Below are positions 1 to 7,538 of a stretch of DNA of 16,994 nucleotides, in pieces. Each line of letters begins with the position of its first letter. Position 1 is the stretch's first letter. Below the pieces are notes generated by a model that did no database searches, was not told the DNA's origin, and worked only from the letters and a program-made list of their open reading frames with translations. A program made the position numbers and the translations under genes. The stretch lies in assembly GCA_937881155.1 (NCBI GenBank), contig CALGFI010000116.1, forward strand, positions 1 through 16,994. Direction: 5' to 3'. Origin of the DNA: an uncultured bacterium. GTDB lineage: Bacteria; Actinomycetota; UBA4738; HRBIN12.

Positions 1-350
1 GGAAGTCGCCCATCGCCGTCAGCGTCGAGGCCGACGGCGTCGGCAGGTACCCGCAGGAGGTCGAGGCGACCGCCTACTTCTGCGCGCTCGAGGCGATGCA
101 GAACGTCATGAAGTACGCACATGCGTCGCGCGTGTCGGTCCGTCTCAGCCAGCGAGACGGCGCGTTGATGTTCGCGGTCGAGGACGACGGCGTCGGGTTC
201 GATCCGCAGGCGGCACGTGGGTCCGGGCTCACAAACATGCGCGACCGTCTCGAGGCCGTCGGCGGCCGTCTGGACGTGCGGTCCATGCTCGGCGGCGGCA
301 CGACCGTCAGCGGACGGATACCTGCCGACGGTCGGGAGTTGCCGCCGTGA
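1..350 (+). CDS. Sensor histidine kinase, C-terminal HATPase part (partial, 5' end off window)
   Basis: The reading frame is open from base 3, so the gene starts before the window and only about 115 C-terminal residues are visible. They form the ATP-binding HATPase_c domain of a NarL/DegS/LiaS-type kinase. The N-box reads YFCALEAMQNVMKYAHA, typical of HisKA_3 kinases (usually YFxxxEAxxNxxKHA). The G1 box follows as EDDGVGFDP, the G2 region as GSGLTNMRDRLEAVGG, and the terminal strand as GGGTTVSGRIP. Such kinases phosphorylate a NarL-family response regulator on aspartate. The gene ends in TGA, and the stop region runs into a degenerate second kinase tail in another frame. The nearest regulator lies convergently on the other strand, an unusual arrangement for a cognate pair. 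The family call is firm; the stimulus cannot be judged because the sensor part is missing. Confidence 0.9.
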   Translation, partial: KSPIAVSVEADGVGRYPQEVEATAYFCALEAMQNVMKYAHASRVSVRLSQRDGALMFAVEDDGVGFDPQAARGSGLTNMRDRLEAVGGRLDVRSMLGGGTTVSGRIPADGRELPP

Positions 351-520
351 TCGCCCGCCGCCAGATCGGCGGGTCGCTCGACATCAGGAGCCGTCCCGGC
401 GGCGGAACGACGGTCGAGCGAAGGGTTCCCGTGGGAGACCGGGGTTCGAGCTACGAGGGCTTCGCCGCAGCCCAGGCGGACTCGAGCCGGTCGGGACCGA
501 AGACCGCCTTGGGGATGTAG
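347..520 (+). pseudogene. Remnant of a second histidine-kinase C-terminal tail
   Basis: In the frame one base before that of the upstream kinase, bases 353-439 encode ARRQIGGSLDIRSRPGGG followed by TTVERRVPVGD. This is the classic end of a HATPase_c domain and parallels the GGRLDVRSMLGGGTTVSGRIP stretch that closes the upstream gene. The frame opens at a GTG overlapping the upstream stop and runs 57 codons to TAG, but nothing after about base 440 looks like a kinase, and the N-box and G1 box are absent. The last 70 bases overlap the 3' end of the convergent receiver gene. I read it as a relic of a deleted paralogous kinase rather than a frameshift of the upstream gene, because that gene already has its own complete tail. 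It is probably not functional. Confidence 0.55.
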
Positions 521-825
521 GCGGCCGCGCCACACTCGGCCGCGCGGGGTGCGTACTCCTCTTCTTCGTACGTCGACAGCAACAGAACGACGACGGGCTC
601 ACTCTGCCCGTCGAGGATCTGGCGAGTCGCGTCGAGGCCGTTGATTCCGGGCAAGTTCACGTCCATGAGGACGAGGTCCGGCGTGAGCTCACGCGCAAGC
701 GCGACGGAATCCTCGCCGGTCTCGGCCTCGCCGACGACGTCGAACCCCTCCGTCGTCTCGACGACCAGTCGCGCCGCCATGCGGAACGGCTCCTGGTCGT
801 CCACGATCAGCACACGAACGGGCAT
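451..825 (-). CDS. Stand-alone response-regulator receiver domain protein (NarL-like)
   Basis: A 124-residue CheY-like receiver. The acidic pair is D9-D10 (LIVDD), the phosphoacceptor is D55 (LVLMDVNLPG), the switch residue is S84 or T85 (LLSTY), and the lysine is K106 (YIPKA). The sequence most resembles receivers of NarL/LuxR-type regulators, but the protein stops just after the last helix and has no helix-turn-helix output. It therefore either signals by protein contact or is the surviving receiver half of a NarL-type regulator. The ATG at 823-825 is chosen because GGAGG AAAGG lies just upstream; a longer frame to base 891 lacks conserved sequence. It is convergent with the kinase fragments at 1-520. 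Partner unknown; pairing with the adjacent kinase is plausible but unproven. Confidence 0.85.
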   Translation of the reverse strand: MPVRVLIVDDQEPFRMAARLVVETTEGFDVVGEAETGEDSVALARELTPDLVLMDVNLPGINGLDATRQILDGQSEPVVVLLLSTYEEEEYAPRAAECGAAAYIPKAVFGPDRLESAWAAAKPS

Positions 826-924
826 CCGCGCCTTTCCTCCACGGTCAAGCGTCGCACGGGCCGAGCCCAGCGACAGTGATGCCAGCACCACAGTTGCACC
901 GCCGTGCTACCGCGCGGAGACCGG
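826..924. other. Intergenic gap between holB and the receiver gene
   Basis: This 99-base gap separates the end of holB from the receiver gene, both on the minus strand. The only structure I see is a small GCAC-CGCC-GTGC inverted repeat at 897-908, without a T-tract, which could weakly end holB transcription. No convincing promoter was found for the receiver gene apart from its strong ribosome-binding site at about 830-840. Confidence 0.4.
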
Positions 925-2049
925 TCAGCCGGCCGACGCCAGCCGCAGGAACGCCTGTTCCAGGACGAGCCGGGGGTTCAAGTTGACGTCCTCGGCGAGG
1001 GCGGCCCGAGCCTCCTCGGCTGCGGCGACGCCACCTGCCGATCGCGCAACCGGCGCGATCGCGGGCGTGACGTCAGGATTCATCAGGACGTCCGACCCGC
1101 CTCCCACTACGGCCGCGACCCGATCGCGCAGGAGGGCCGAGACGGCGAGCAGGACGCGGTCGACGTAGTCGCGTTCGGCCCGGCGCACCTGTCGTTTGTG
1201 ACGCTCCTCGATCCTGCGGATCGCCGCCCGGTAGGCGTCCTCGGGCCGGCCTCGCTCGTCGAGGAACGGCAACAGATCGTCCTTCTGACTGTCTGCCACG
1301 TCCTTCTTGTAGCGCTCGGCTTCCGCCAGGACGAGCTCCGCCGCCTCGAGCGCGCCCGCCGGGCCGGCGCCGGCGAGATCGAGCGCGCGAACTGCGACAT
1401 CGCGGAACGCGAGCCCGTCCTTCTCCGCGGCGAGTCTGCGCGCTCGACCGAGGTTCCCCCCGGCGAGCCGAGCGGCCAGCCCGGCGCGTTCCGCGTCGAC
1501 ACCCTCCATTTGAAGCGCGTCCGAGACGAATCGCTCGGATAACGGAAGGAACGACACGACGTGACAACGTGAGACGACCGTCTCGGGGAGCTCGTCCGGA
1601 CGAGCCGAGAGCAACATGATCACGGTGTCCGCAGGCGGTTCCTCCAGAATCTTCAGCAGAACGTCCGCCGCCGCGAGGTTCAGCCGATCTGCCTCACGGA
1701 TCACGAACACCTTGCGTCCGGGTTCGGGCGCGGTTCGGTACGCGGGGTGCCAGACCTCCGAACGGACCGTGTCGACGTGGATGTCGCGCCCTTCCGGCTC
1801 GACGACGACCTGGTTCGGGTGCTTGTCGGCGAGCGCGAGGCGGCAATCGCGGCAGTCGCCGCAGCCGCCGACGTGACACAGGAGCGCCGCCGCGAACGCG
1901 CGGGCGCCGAGCGTCTTCCCTCCGCCCTCGGGACCGGCGAGCAGGTACGCATGGTGCGGACGTTCGGCCGCCCGGCGGAGGAAGGCGATCGCCCGCTCCT
2001 GTCCGGGGACGCGATCCAGGACGGGAAACTCAGTCTCCGTTCTCCTCAC
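925..2049 (-). CDS. holB: DNA polymerase III subunit delta' (clamp-loader ATPase)
   Basis: A 374-residue AAA+ protein of the clamp loader, which opens and loads the sliding clamp for DNA polymerase III. The N-terminus reads FPVLDRVPGQERAI, typical of delta'/DnaX proteins. A Walker A loop follows (GPEGGGKT, residues 39-46), then a zinc-binding cysteine cluster (C58, C63, C66, C69), a Walker B-like strand (KVFVIREADRL, 113-123) and the SRC motif (160-162) that supplies the arginine finger. Unlike E. coli delta', the P-loop looks intact, common outside the proteobacteria. The start is GTG at 2047-2049, the first start after an in-frame stop, and overlaps the upstream kinase gene by 20 bases, suggesting translational coupling. 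The purine-rich AAGGAG lies only one base before the GTG, unusually close. Third gene of a topA, tmk, holB cluster seen in other actinobacteria. Confidence 0.93.
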   Translation of the reverse strand: MRRTETEFPVLDRVPGQERAIAFLRRAAERPHHAYLLAGPEGGGKTLGARAFAAALLCHVGGCGDCRDCRLALADKHPNQVVVEPEGRDIHVDTVRSEVWHPAYRTAPEPGRKVFVIREADRLNLAAADVLLKILEEPPADTVIMLLSARPDELPETVVSRCHVVSFLPLSERFVSDALQMEGVDAERAGLAARLAGGNLGRARRLAAEKDGLAFRDVAVRALDLAGAGPAGALEAAELVLAEAERYKKDVADSQKDDLLPFLDERGRPEDAYRAAIRRIEERHKRQVRRAERDYVDRVLLAVSALLRDRVAAVVGGGSDVLMNPDVTPAIAPVARSAGGVAAAEEARAALAEDVNLNPRLVLEQAFLRLASAG

Positions 2050-4024
2050 GCTCCTTCACCACGTGCTTCAGCGCCTCGACGACCTTGTCGTGAACCTGCT
2101 CCGGCGGCCCGTCGGCATCGACGACGACGAACCGCTCGGGATGTTCCTCTGCGATGCGAAGGTACGCGTCCGCGACCTTGGCGTGGAAGTCTCCGCCCTC
2201 CATCTCGATCCGGTCCGGCTCCTCGAGCGAGCGCAGGAGACCGGCCTCGGGCTCGAGATGCAGGAGGATCACCAGATCGGGAAACAGGCCCTGCGTCGCC
2301 CACACGTTCAGGGTCAAGACGTCCTGCTCGCCGAGGCCTCGCGCCCAACCTTGGTATGCCACGGACGAGTCGATATACCGGTCGGCGATGACGACCTTCC
2401 CTTCCGCGAGCGCGGGACGGATGACCGTCATCACGAGTTGTGCCCGGCTCGCGGCGAACAACAGCGCCTCGGTCTTCGGCTCGAGGTGTCCCGTCTCATG
2501 ACCGAGCAACACTTTCCTGAGCTGTTCGCCGACCTCGGTCCCGCCGGGCTCCCGAGTCACGAGCACGTCGGCACCCTGCTCCTCGAGCCACTCCTGCGCC
2601 AGGCGGATCTGCGTGCCCTTCCCGGCGCCCTCGACGCCCTCGAACGCGACGAACAGCCCCGCCGCGGGGGCACGCTTGAGCTTCGGCACCAATCCGAGCG
2701 GTTCCGGCCGGGTCACGCGGAACCGGCGCAAACCACGTCGGGTGAACGCGCCGGCGAGCACCGCGCCGAGCGCCGCGAGGATCAACGCGGCCCGCGTGCC
2801 CGACAGGTCGATCCGGCGGTCCCCGATGGTGACGTCATGTTCGCCGATCGCCGACGCGATGATCGGAAACACCGTGAGGGACAGGAACAGTCCCAGCCGC
2901 GACAGCACCGTGAGCGATCCGAACGTTCTGCCACGGAACTCGTCTGTGACGTTCTCCTGCAGGAGAACGTAGCCACTGACCCACGCAGACCCGCAGAAGG
3001 CCCCGAGCACGACCGTCATCACCGCCGCGAGCTCGATGCCGGGGATCAACGCGAGCACGAACAACATCGCGGCGGCGGCGATGATCGACCAGACGAAGAC
3101 GAACTCTCGCTCCACGAACTCGACCACCTTGTTCGAGGACGCCATCCCGATCCCCATGCCGATGCCGAACGAGGTCACCAGGATTCCCCACCCGGGGTTA
3201 CCGGCGCCGAGCGTGCGGGCGAAGATCGGCCCGAGCGCGAGCACCGCGCCGACGGCACTGAACGCCGACACGATGCCGAGCGTCATGGCCGATGCGAGCG
3301 TGCTCTCGCGCAGGAACTTGAGGCCGTCGACGATGTCGCGCCCCACGCGCGACAGCTCGAACTTCCCCACTTTGGCCGGCGCGGGCGAGGTGATGCGGAT
3401 CCGCGAGACCAACGAGGCGGAGACGGCGAAGGTCGCGCCATCGAGCCACAGCGCGAGCGACGTCGGATTGTCCTGGAGCCATGGCAGCAGATCCGAACCA
3501 CCAGAAAGGAACGCGAACACGAGGCCTCCGAGTGGCAACGTGCCGTACGTCGTGACCAGCCCGAGAGATGTCGCGTTGCCGAGCTGACGTCGTGGCACGA
3601 GGTTCGGCAGCGAAGCGTCGCGCGAGGGCGTCCACAGGAGCGAGAAGCACTCGATGACGAATGAGATCAGGTAGATCGCCCACAGCGGGCCGAGGAACGG
3701 CATCACCACATACAGCGCGCCGCGCGCGATGTCGGATCCGATCATGAGCGTCTTGCGGTCGAATCGGTCGACGAGCGTGCCGGCGAGCGGACCGAACAGG
3801 ATCGCCGGCAGCAGGCGCGCGACCATCACGCCGGCGACGGCGTAGCCCCCGCCCTTGCTCGCGACGAGCGCGGTCACCGCGACGAAGCCGACCCAGTCGC
3901 CGAACGAGCTGACGGTCTGCGCGATGAGAAGCCTGGAGAACTGCGTGTTGGTGACGAGATCCTTGAACGTCGCGGGCCGGGTGCCGCGGAGCGCGGCGAC
4001 CTCATCCGCGAAGCTCGTCGACAC
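2030..4024 (-). CDS. tmk: MFS transporter fused to thymidylate kinase (dTMP kinase)
   Basis: A 664-residue two-domain protein. Residues 1 to about 440 form a major facilitator transporter of the MFS_3/EntS-like type with about 12 hydrophobic segments and the loop 2-3 motif GPLAGTLVDRFDRK (78-91). Residues 456-664 form a complete thymidylate kinase, which phosphorylates dTMP to dTDP. Its P-loop is FEGVEGAGKGTQ (461-472), followed by TREPGGTEVGEQLR, the DRY motif (548-550) and a short lid with EEPDRIE. The kinase alone has normal length (209 residues). The join is a basic linker (LKRAPAAG) with no stop or frameshift. The transporter substrate is unknown. The start is GTG at 4022-4024, two codons after an in-frame TAG; its GGAGG directly abuts the GTG. 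It lies between topA and holB, the usual tmk position. Confidence 0.92.
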   Translation of the reverse strand: MSTSFADEVAALRGTRPATFKDLVTNTQFSRLLIAQTVSSFGDWVGFVAVTALVASKGGGYAVAGVMVARLLPAILFGPLAGTLVDRFDRKTLMIGSDIARGALYVVMPFLGPLWAIYLISFVIECFSLLWTPSRDASLPNLVPRRQLGNATSLGLVTTYGTLPLGGLVFAFLSGGSDLLPWLQDNPTSLALWLDGATFAVSASLVSRIRITSPAPAKVGKFELSRVGRDIVDGLKFLRESTLASAMTLGIVSAFSAVGAVLALGPIFARTLGAGNPGWGILVTSFGIGMGIGMASSNKVVEFVEREFVFVWSIIAAAAMLFVLALIPGIELAAVMTVVLGAFCGSAWVSGYVLLQENVTDEFRGRTFGSLTVLSRLGLFLSLTVFPIIASAIGEHDVTIGDRRIDLSGTRAALILAALGAVLAGAFTRRGLRRFRVTRPEPLGLVPKLKRAPAAGLFVAFEGVEGAGKGTQIRLAQEWLEEQGADVLVTREPGGTEVGEQLRKVLLGHETGHLEPKTEALLFAASRAQLVMTVIRPALAEGKVVIADRYIDSSVAYQGWARGLGEQDVLTLNVWATQGLFPDLVILLHLEPEAGLLRSLEEPDRIEMEGGDFHAKVADAYLRIAEEHPERFVVVDADGPPEQVHDKVVEALKHVVKEREENGD

Positions 4025-4077
4025 CTCCGGCTACCCCTCTATGTCACGGCCGCACAACGTTCGCTTCGCTCACCGTG

Positions 4078-6615
4078 CTATCCCCCGCTGCCCCCCGTGG
4101 AGTCGCCGTCGCGGGAGGCGGCGCTCGCCGCCGTCGCGCCGGTCGACGTGCGCTTGCGCGACGTCCGCTTGGCCGGCGACCGCTTGGAGGTCGAGCGCTT
4201 CCCGGTCGAGCGCTTGGCCGCGGTTTTCGCGGAGCGGGCCTTGGCGCGTTCCGCGCGCGCCGCCGCCTTGGCGGCGCGCGCTGCCGCTTCGGCCTCCGGA
4301 TCCCCGTGCTTCTTCACGTTGAACGCCTTGTCGAGCTCGGCCCCGCAGTTCCAGCAACGGTAGCTCTTGGGACGTTCCAGAAGGAGCGACCCGCACTCGG
4401 GGCACGGACGATCCTTCACCGGCGGATTGCTCGCGGCGAAGTCGCACTCTGGATAGCGGTCGCACCCGAAGAACATGCCGAATCGCGTGCGCTTCTCGAC
4501 GATCTCGCCGCGCTTGCACTGCGGGCAGGTCACCCCGGTGCTCTTCGGCGGGTCCTTCTTGATGTAGCGGCACTCCGGGTACCCAGAGCAACCGACGAAC
4601 GGGCCGTACCGGCCGACCTTGCGCTGGAGCGGACGCCCGCATTCCGGGCATTTCTCGTCGAGCGTTTCCGGCTCGGGGCGCTCCTCGCCGTTGATGTTGC
4701 GGATGTAGCGGCATCCGCCGTCCTCCTCGGCGAACCGCGAGCACCCGATGAACCGGCCGTACCGACCGAGTCGGATCTGCAGCCGGCCCGGAGGACGCCG
4801 CCCCTCCTCGATGCAGCGCGGGCACTCCTCGTCGAGGTCCTCGACGTAGCGCTCGAACTTCTCCTCGGCGCGCTCCAGGTCCTCGGCGAACGGCACCCAG
4901 AACTCCTTCAACACGCCCGCGCGCTTCGCCTCGCCCTCGGCGATCTCGTCGAGCTCCTGCTCCATCCGAGCCGTGAAGTTCACGTCGACGATCTCGGAGA
5001 AGTGCTCGACGAGCTTGTCGGTGACCACCTCGGCGACGTCCTCGGGGTAGAAACGACGGTCCTCGAGCCGGACGTATCCACGGTCCTGGATCGTCGAGAT
5101 GATCGACGCGTACGTCGACGGACGCCCGATGCCGAGCTCCTCGAGCGTCTTCACCAGCGACGCCTCGGTGTATCGGGGCGGCGGCTGCGTGAAGTGCTGC
5201 TCGGGGAGCACCTCGAGCATGCGCAGGAGCTGGTCCACGGTGAGCTCGGGCAGGCGGCTCTCGGCGTCCTCGTCGACGCCCTCGTCGCGCCCCTCCGTGT
5301 ACACGCGGATGAACCCGTCGAAGATCAGCGTCTGCCCGGTGGCGCGCAGTCCGTACGTCGCACCGTCCGACGCGCCATTCCGAGGGGTCGCCTCGATGTC
5401 GACACCGACCTGGTTGAACCGCGCTTCCGCCATCTGCGTGGCGACCGTTCGTTGCCAGATCAGCGTGTACAGCCGCAGCCGATCGCGGTCGAGCGTGCTC
5501 GCGAGGCGATCCGGCGTACGGAGCACCGAGGTCGGGCGGATCGCCTCGTGCGCCTCCTGCGCGCTCCGCGACCGGGTCTTGTAGCGCCGCGGTTGGGACA
5601 GCGTGTACCGCTCGCCGAACTCGCCCCTGACGACTTCCCCGATCTCGCGGATCGCGCTCTCCGCGAGGTTCACGGAGTCCGTTCGCATGTACGTGATGAG
5701 GCCGACCGTCCCCTCGCCGGGAAGGTCGACGCCCTCGTACAGGCGCTGCGCGATGGTCATCGTCTTACGCGCCGTGAAGCTCAGCTTCCGCGCCGCCTCC
5801 TGCTGCAGCGTCGACGTCGTGAACGGCGGTGACGGCGAGCGCTTACGCTCCTTCCGCTCGACGTTCGCCACCCGATAGCCGGCGGACCGGAGACGCTCGA
5901 CGTGCGTTGCTGAATCCGTCTCGTTCGATAGGACGATCCCCTTCTTGTCGGGGCTCGTGGCGAGCTTGCCCTCTGGGATCTGGGTCAGCCGCGCGGTGAA
6001 CACGTGGTCGTCCTCATCCGGCGTGAGGCGAACGTCGACGCTCCAGTACTCGACGGGCTGGAACGCCCGGATCTCGCGGTCCCGCTCCACGATCAGGCGA
6101 ACCGCGACCGACTGCACCCGCCCGGCCGACAGCCCAGGGCGAACCCGGCGCCACAGGATCGGCGAGATCTTGTAGCCGACGAGTCGATCGAGCACGCGCC
6201 TGGCCTCCTGGGCGTCGAACAGCTTCAGGTCGATCTCGCGCGGGTGGCGGAAGGCCTCCAGGATCGCGTCACGGGTGATCTCGGTGAAGGTGACGCGCTT
6301 GGCCTCGCCCGGATCGAGCCCCAGCAGATCGGCCACGTGGTAGGCGATCGCCTCGCCTTCGCGGTCGTAGTCGGTCGCCAGGACGAGCTCGTCCGACTGC
6401 TTGAGGGCCTTCTTCAGCGCCGTGACGTGCTTCTTGGAATCCTCGGGGACCTCGTAGGTGACGCGGAAGCCCCGATCGACGTCCACGCCGAGGTCGCTCT
6501 TGGGCAGGTCGCGGATGTGGCCGTAGGAGGCACGGACGGCGTAGTCCGAGCCCAGGTACTTCTCGATGGTCTTCGCCTTCGCGGGCGATTCCACGACCAC
6601 CAGGGTCTTTGCCAT
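4078..6615 (-). CDS. topA: DNA topoisomerase I (type IA) with four C-terminal zinc ribbons and basic tail
   Basis: An 845-residue type IA topoisomerase, which relaxes negative supercoils by transient single-strand cleavage. The Toprim domain starts at MAKTLVVVESPAKAKTI and carries the metal-binding DYDREGE (82-88). The active-site tyrosine is Y309 in GLITYMRTDS. The helical core continues through EELGIGRPSTYASI (493-506). Four zinc ribbons follow at about C598-C635, C656-C682, C697-C724 and C738-C757; the last is a short ribbon ending in YRCWNCGAE. Residues 774-845 are a low-complexity tail rich in Ala, Lys, Arg and Ser, similar to actinobacterial tails thought to help DNA binding and processivity. 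ATG start at 6613-6615 gives the canonical N-terminus; no strong ribosome-binding site precedes it. First gene of the minus-strand replication cluster, 53 bases upstream of the MFS-TMK fusion. Confidence 0.97.
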   Translation of the reverse strand: MAKTLVVVESPAKAKTIEKYLGSDYAVRASYGHIRDLPKSDLGVDVDRGFRVTYEVPEDSKKHVTALKKALKQSDELVLATDYDREGEAIAYHVADLLGLDPGEAKRVTFTEITRDAILEAFRHPREIDLKLFDAQEARRVLDRLVGYKISPILWRRVRPGLSAGRVQSVAVRLIVERDREIRAFQPVEYWSVDVRLTPDEDDHVFTARLTQIPEGKLATSPDKKGIVLSNETDSATHVERLRSAGYRVANVERKERKRSPSPPFTTSTLQQEAARKLSFTARKTMTIAQRLYEGVDLPGEGTVGLITYMRTDSVNLAESAIREIGEVVRGEFGERYTLSQPRRYKTRSRSAQEAHEAIRPTSVLRTPDRLASTLDRDRLRLYTLIWQRTVATQMAEARFNQVGVDIEATPRNGASDGATYGLRATGQTLIFDGFIRVYTEGRDEGVDEDAESRLPELTVDQLLRMLEVLPEQHFTQPPPRYTEASLVKTLEELGIGRPSTYASIISTIQDRGYVRLEDRRFYPEDVAEVVTDKLVEHFSEIVDVNFTARMEQELDEIAEGEAKRAGVLKEFWVPFAEDLERAEEKFERYVEDLDEECPRCIEEGRRPPGRLQIRLGRYGRFIGCSRFAEEDGGCRYIRNINGEERPEPETLDEKCPECGRPLQRKVGRYGPFVGCSGYPECRYIKKDPPKSTGVTCPQCKRGEIVEKRTRFGMFFGCDRYPECDFAASNPPVKDRPCPECGSLLLERPKSYRCWNCGAELDKAFNVKKHGDPEAEAAARAAKAAARAERAKARSAKTAAKRSTGKRSTSKRSPAKRTSRKRTSTGATAASAASRDGDSTGGSGG

Positions 6616-6680
6616 GCGCTTATCACGTCCGTTTCTCTTGGAGGGTGGAGGCCGGCTACCTCCAGGGGCCTCCGCGGCGA

Positions 6681-6694
6681 GGGTACCAGTACCC
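6681..6694. promoter_or_regulatory. Perfect 14-bp palindrome in the topA/dedA divergent region
   Basis: GGGTAC-CA-GTACCC has perfect 6-base arms around a 2-base centre. It sits in the 202-base gap between the divergent topA and dedA genes, 66 bases upstream of the topA start. On the minus strand a TACCCT (-10-like) overlaps one arm and a TTGACG (-35-like) lies at 6698-6703, but their 12-base spacing is too short for a normal promoter. A repressor operator is possible. A chance palindrome is not excluded. Confidence 0.3.
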
Positions 6695-6722
6695 CGTCGT
6701 CAACCCGGGAAGCGCTCTTGAG

Positions 6723-6744
6723 GTCTCGGGAGATGTCTCGGGAG
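6723..6744. repeat. Two direct copies of a 10-base motif, 12-base period
   Basis: The decamer GTCTCGGGAG occurs at 6723-6732 and again at 6735-6744, about one helical turn apart, inside the topA/dedA gap. This spacing would suit side-by-side binding of a regulator, but no other evidence for function is visible. Confidence 0.35.
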
Positions 6745-6786
6745 GCAACTCGGTCCGCGGCCGAACCTGTCCGATGAACACGATGG

Positions 6787-6792
6787 TAGGGT
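6787..6792 (+). promoter_or_regulatory. Candidate -10 element for dedA (TAGGGT)
   Basis: TAGGGT fits the actinobacterial TANNNT -10 pattern and lies 25 bases before the proposed dedA start. No good -35 hexamer is seen 16-18 bases upstream. The same hexamer, on the minus strand, lies 26 bases upstream of the acetyltransferase gene. Confidence 0.3.
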
Positions 6793-6817
6793 CGCCGCAT
6801 TCCCAGCGGCGCGGAGG

Positions 6818-7528
6818 TTGTCGCTGCTCGCCATCCTGAACTCGTTCATCACCGAGGAGATCGCCAGGTACGGCTACGTGGCGATCTTCGTCCTGATGGT
6901 CCTTGAATCGGCGTGCGTTCCGATCCCCTCCGAGGTGACGATGCTGTTCGGCGGGGCGCTGGTCACGGCCTCGGCGCTGGCGCCGGAGCAACAGCTCGAC
7001 CTGTGGCTGGTGACCCTGTCCGGGACGGGCGGGAACCTCGTGGGCTCGTGGCTGGCCTACTGGGCCGGGTACGCGGGAGGGCGACCGTTCATCCGCAGGT
7101 GGGGCCGGTACCTGTTGATCCGCCCCCACGAGGTCGACCGGGCGCACGACTGGTTCGAGCGCCACGGCGAGCTCGCCGTATTCCTCGGTCGGCTCCTTCC
7201 GGTGGTCCGCACCTTCATCAGCCTGCCGGCGGGCGTGGTCCGGATGGGCTTCTGGCGGTTCACGATCTACACGGTCCTCGGGTGCTTCCCGTGGTGCCTG
7301 CTGCTGGCGTGGCTCGGGTACCTCCTCGGCAGGCGGTGGGAGACGGTCGAACGGATCTTCCGCCCGTTCTCCTGGGGGATCGCCGTGGTCATCCTCGTCG
7401 GCGGGGTGTGGTTCGTGTGGCGCCGGATCCGAACGATCCGCCGGGAGGAACAAGAGCTCAGGGCACGCGCCGCCGAGGCCGAGACGATCGCGGAGCAGGC
7501 GCGGGAGTCGTCCGAAGAACCGGCGTGA
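6818..7528 (+). CDS. DedA-family (VTT/SNARE-associated) membrane protein
   Basis: A 236-residue polytopic membrane protein. DedA proteins act at the cytoplasmic membrane and include undecaprenyl-phosphate and phospholipid flippases; which lipid this one handles cannot be read from sequence. Hallmarks are the acidic re-entrant motif LESACVPIPSE (29-39) and the arginine motif GRLLPVVRTFISLPAG (124-139), both needed in characterised members. Hydrophobic helices lie at about 18-48, 60-85, 150-172 and 183-200, and a charged coiled tail (205-236) ends the protein. The start is uncertain. TTG at 6818 is the first start codon in frame, with GGAGG directly abutting it, which is too close for an ideal ribosome-binding site. 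The gene faces the acetyltransferase with 10 bases between the stop codons and is divergent from topA. Confidence 0.92.
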   Translation: MSLLAILNSFITEEIARYGYVAIFVLMVLESACVPIPSEVTMLFGGALVTASALAPEQQLDLWLVTLSGTGGNLVGSWLAYWAGYAGGRPFIRRWGRYLLIRPHEVDRAHDWFERHGELAVFLGRLLPVVRTFISLPAGVVRMGFWRFTIYTVLGCFPWCLLLAWLGYLLGRRWETVERIFRPFSWGIAVVILVGGVWFVWRRIRTIRREEQELRARAAEAETIAEQARESSEEPA

Positions 7529-7538
7529 CGAACGACCG

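Noticed and set aside
217..879. 220-codon plus-strand frame covering the kinase tail and receiver gene
   Set aside because: Overlaps two recognisable coding regions on both strands, and its translation is low-complexity. The kinase-like relic is in a different frame.
2063..3664. 533-codon open frame on the plus strand
   Set aside because: Antisense to the MFS-TMK fusion; the product is rich in Arg, His and Glu with no recognisable motif.
2030..4024. Frameshift or stop separating the MFS and TMK domains
   Set aside because: The frame is continuous through the linker and both domains are complete, so a genuine fusion is the simpler reading.
4075..5832. 585-codon open frame on the plus strand
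   Set aside because: Lies antisense to topA, whose motifs are unmistakable. The translation is low-complexity (Arg, Leu, Ala, Asp) with no domain, as expected for a GC-rich shadow frame.
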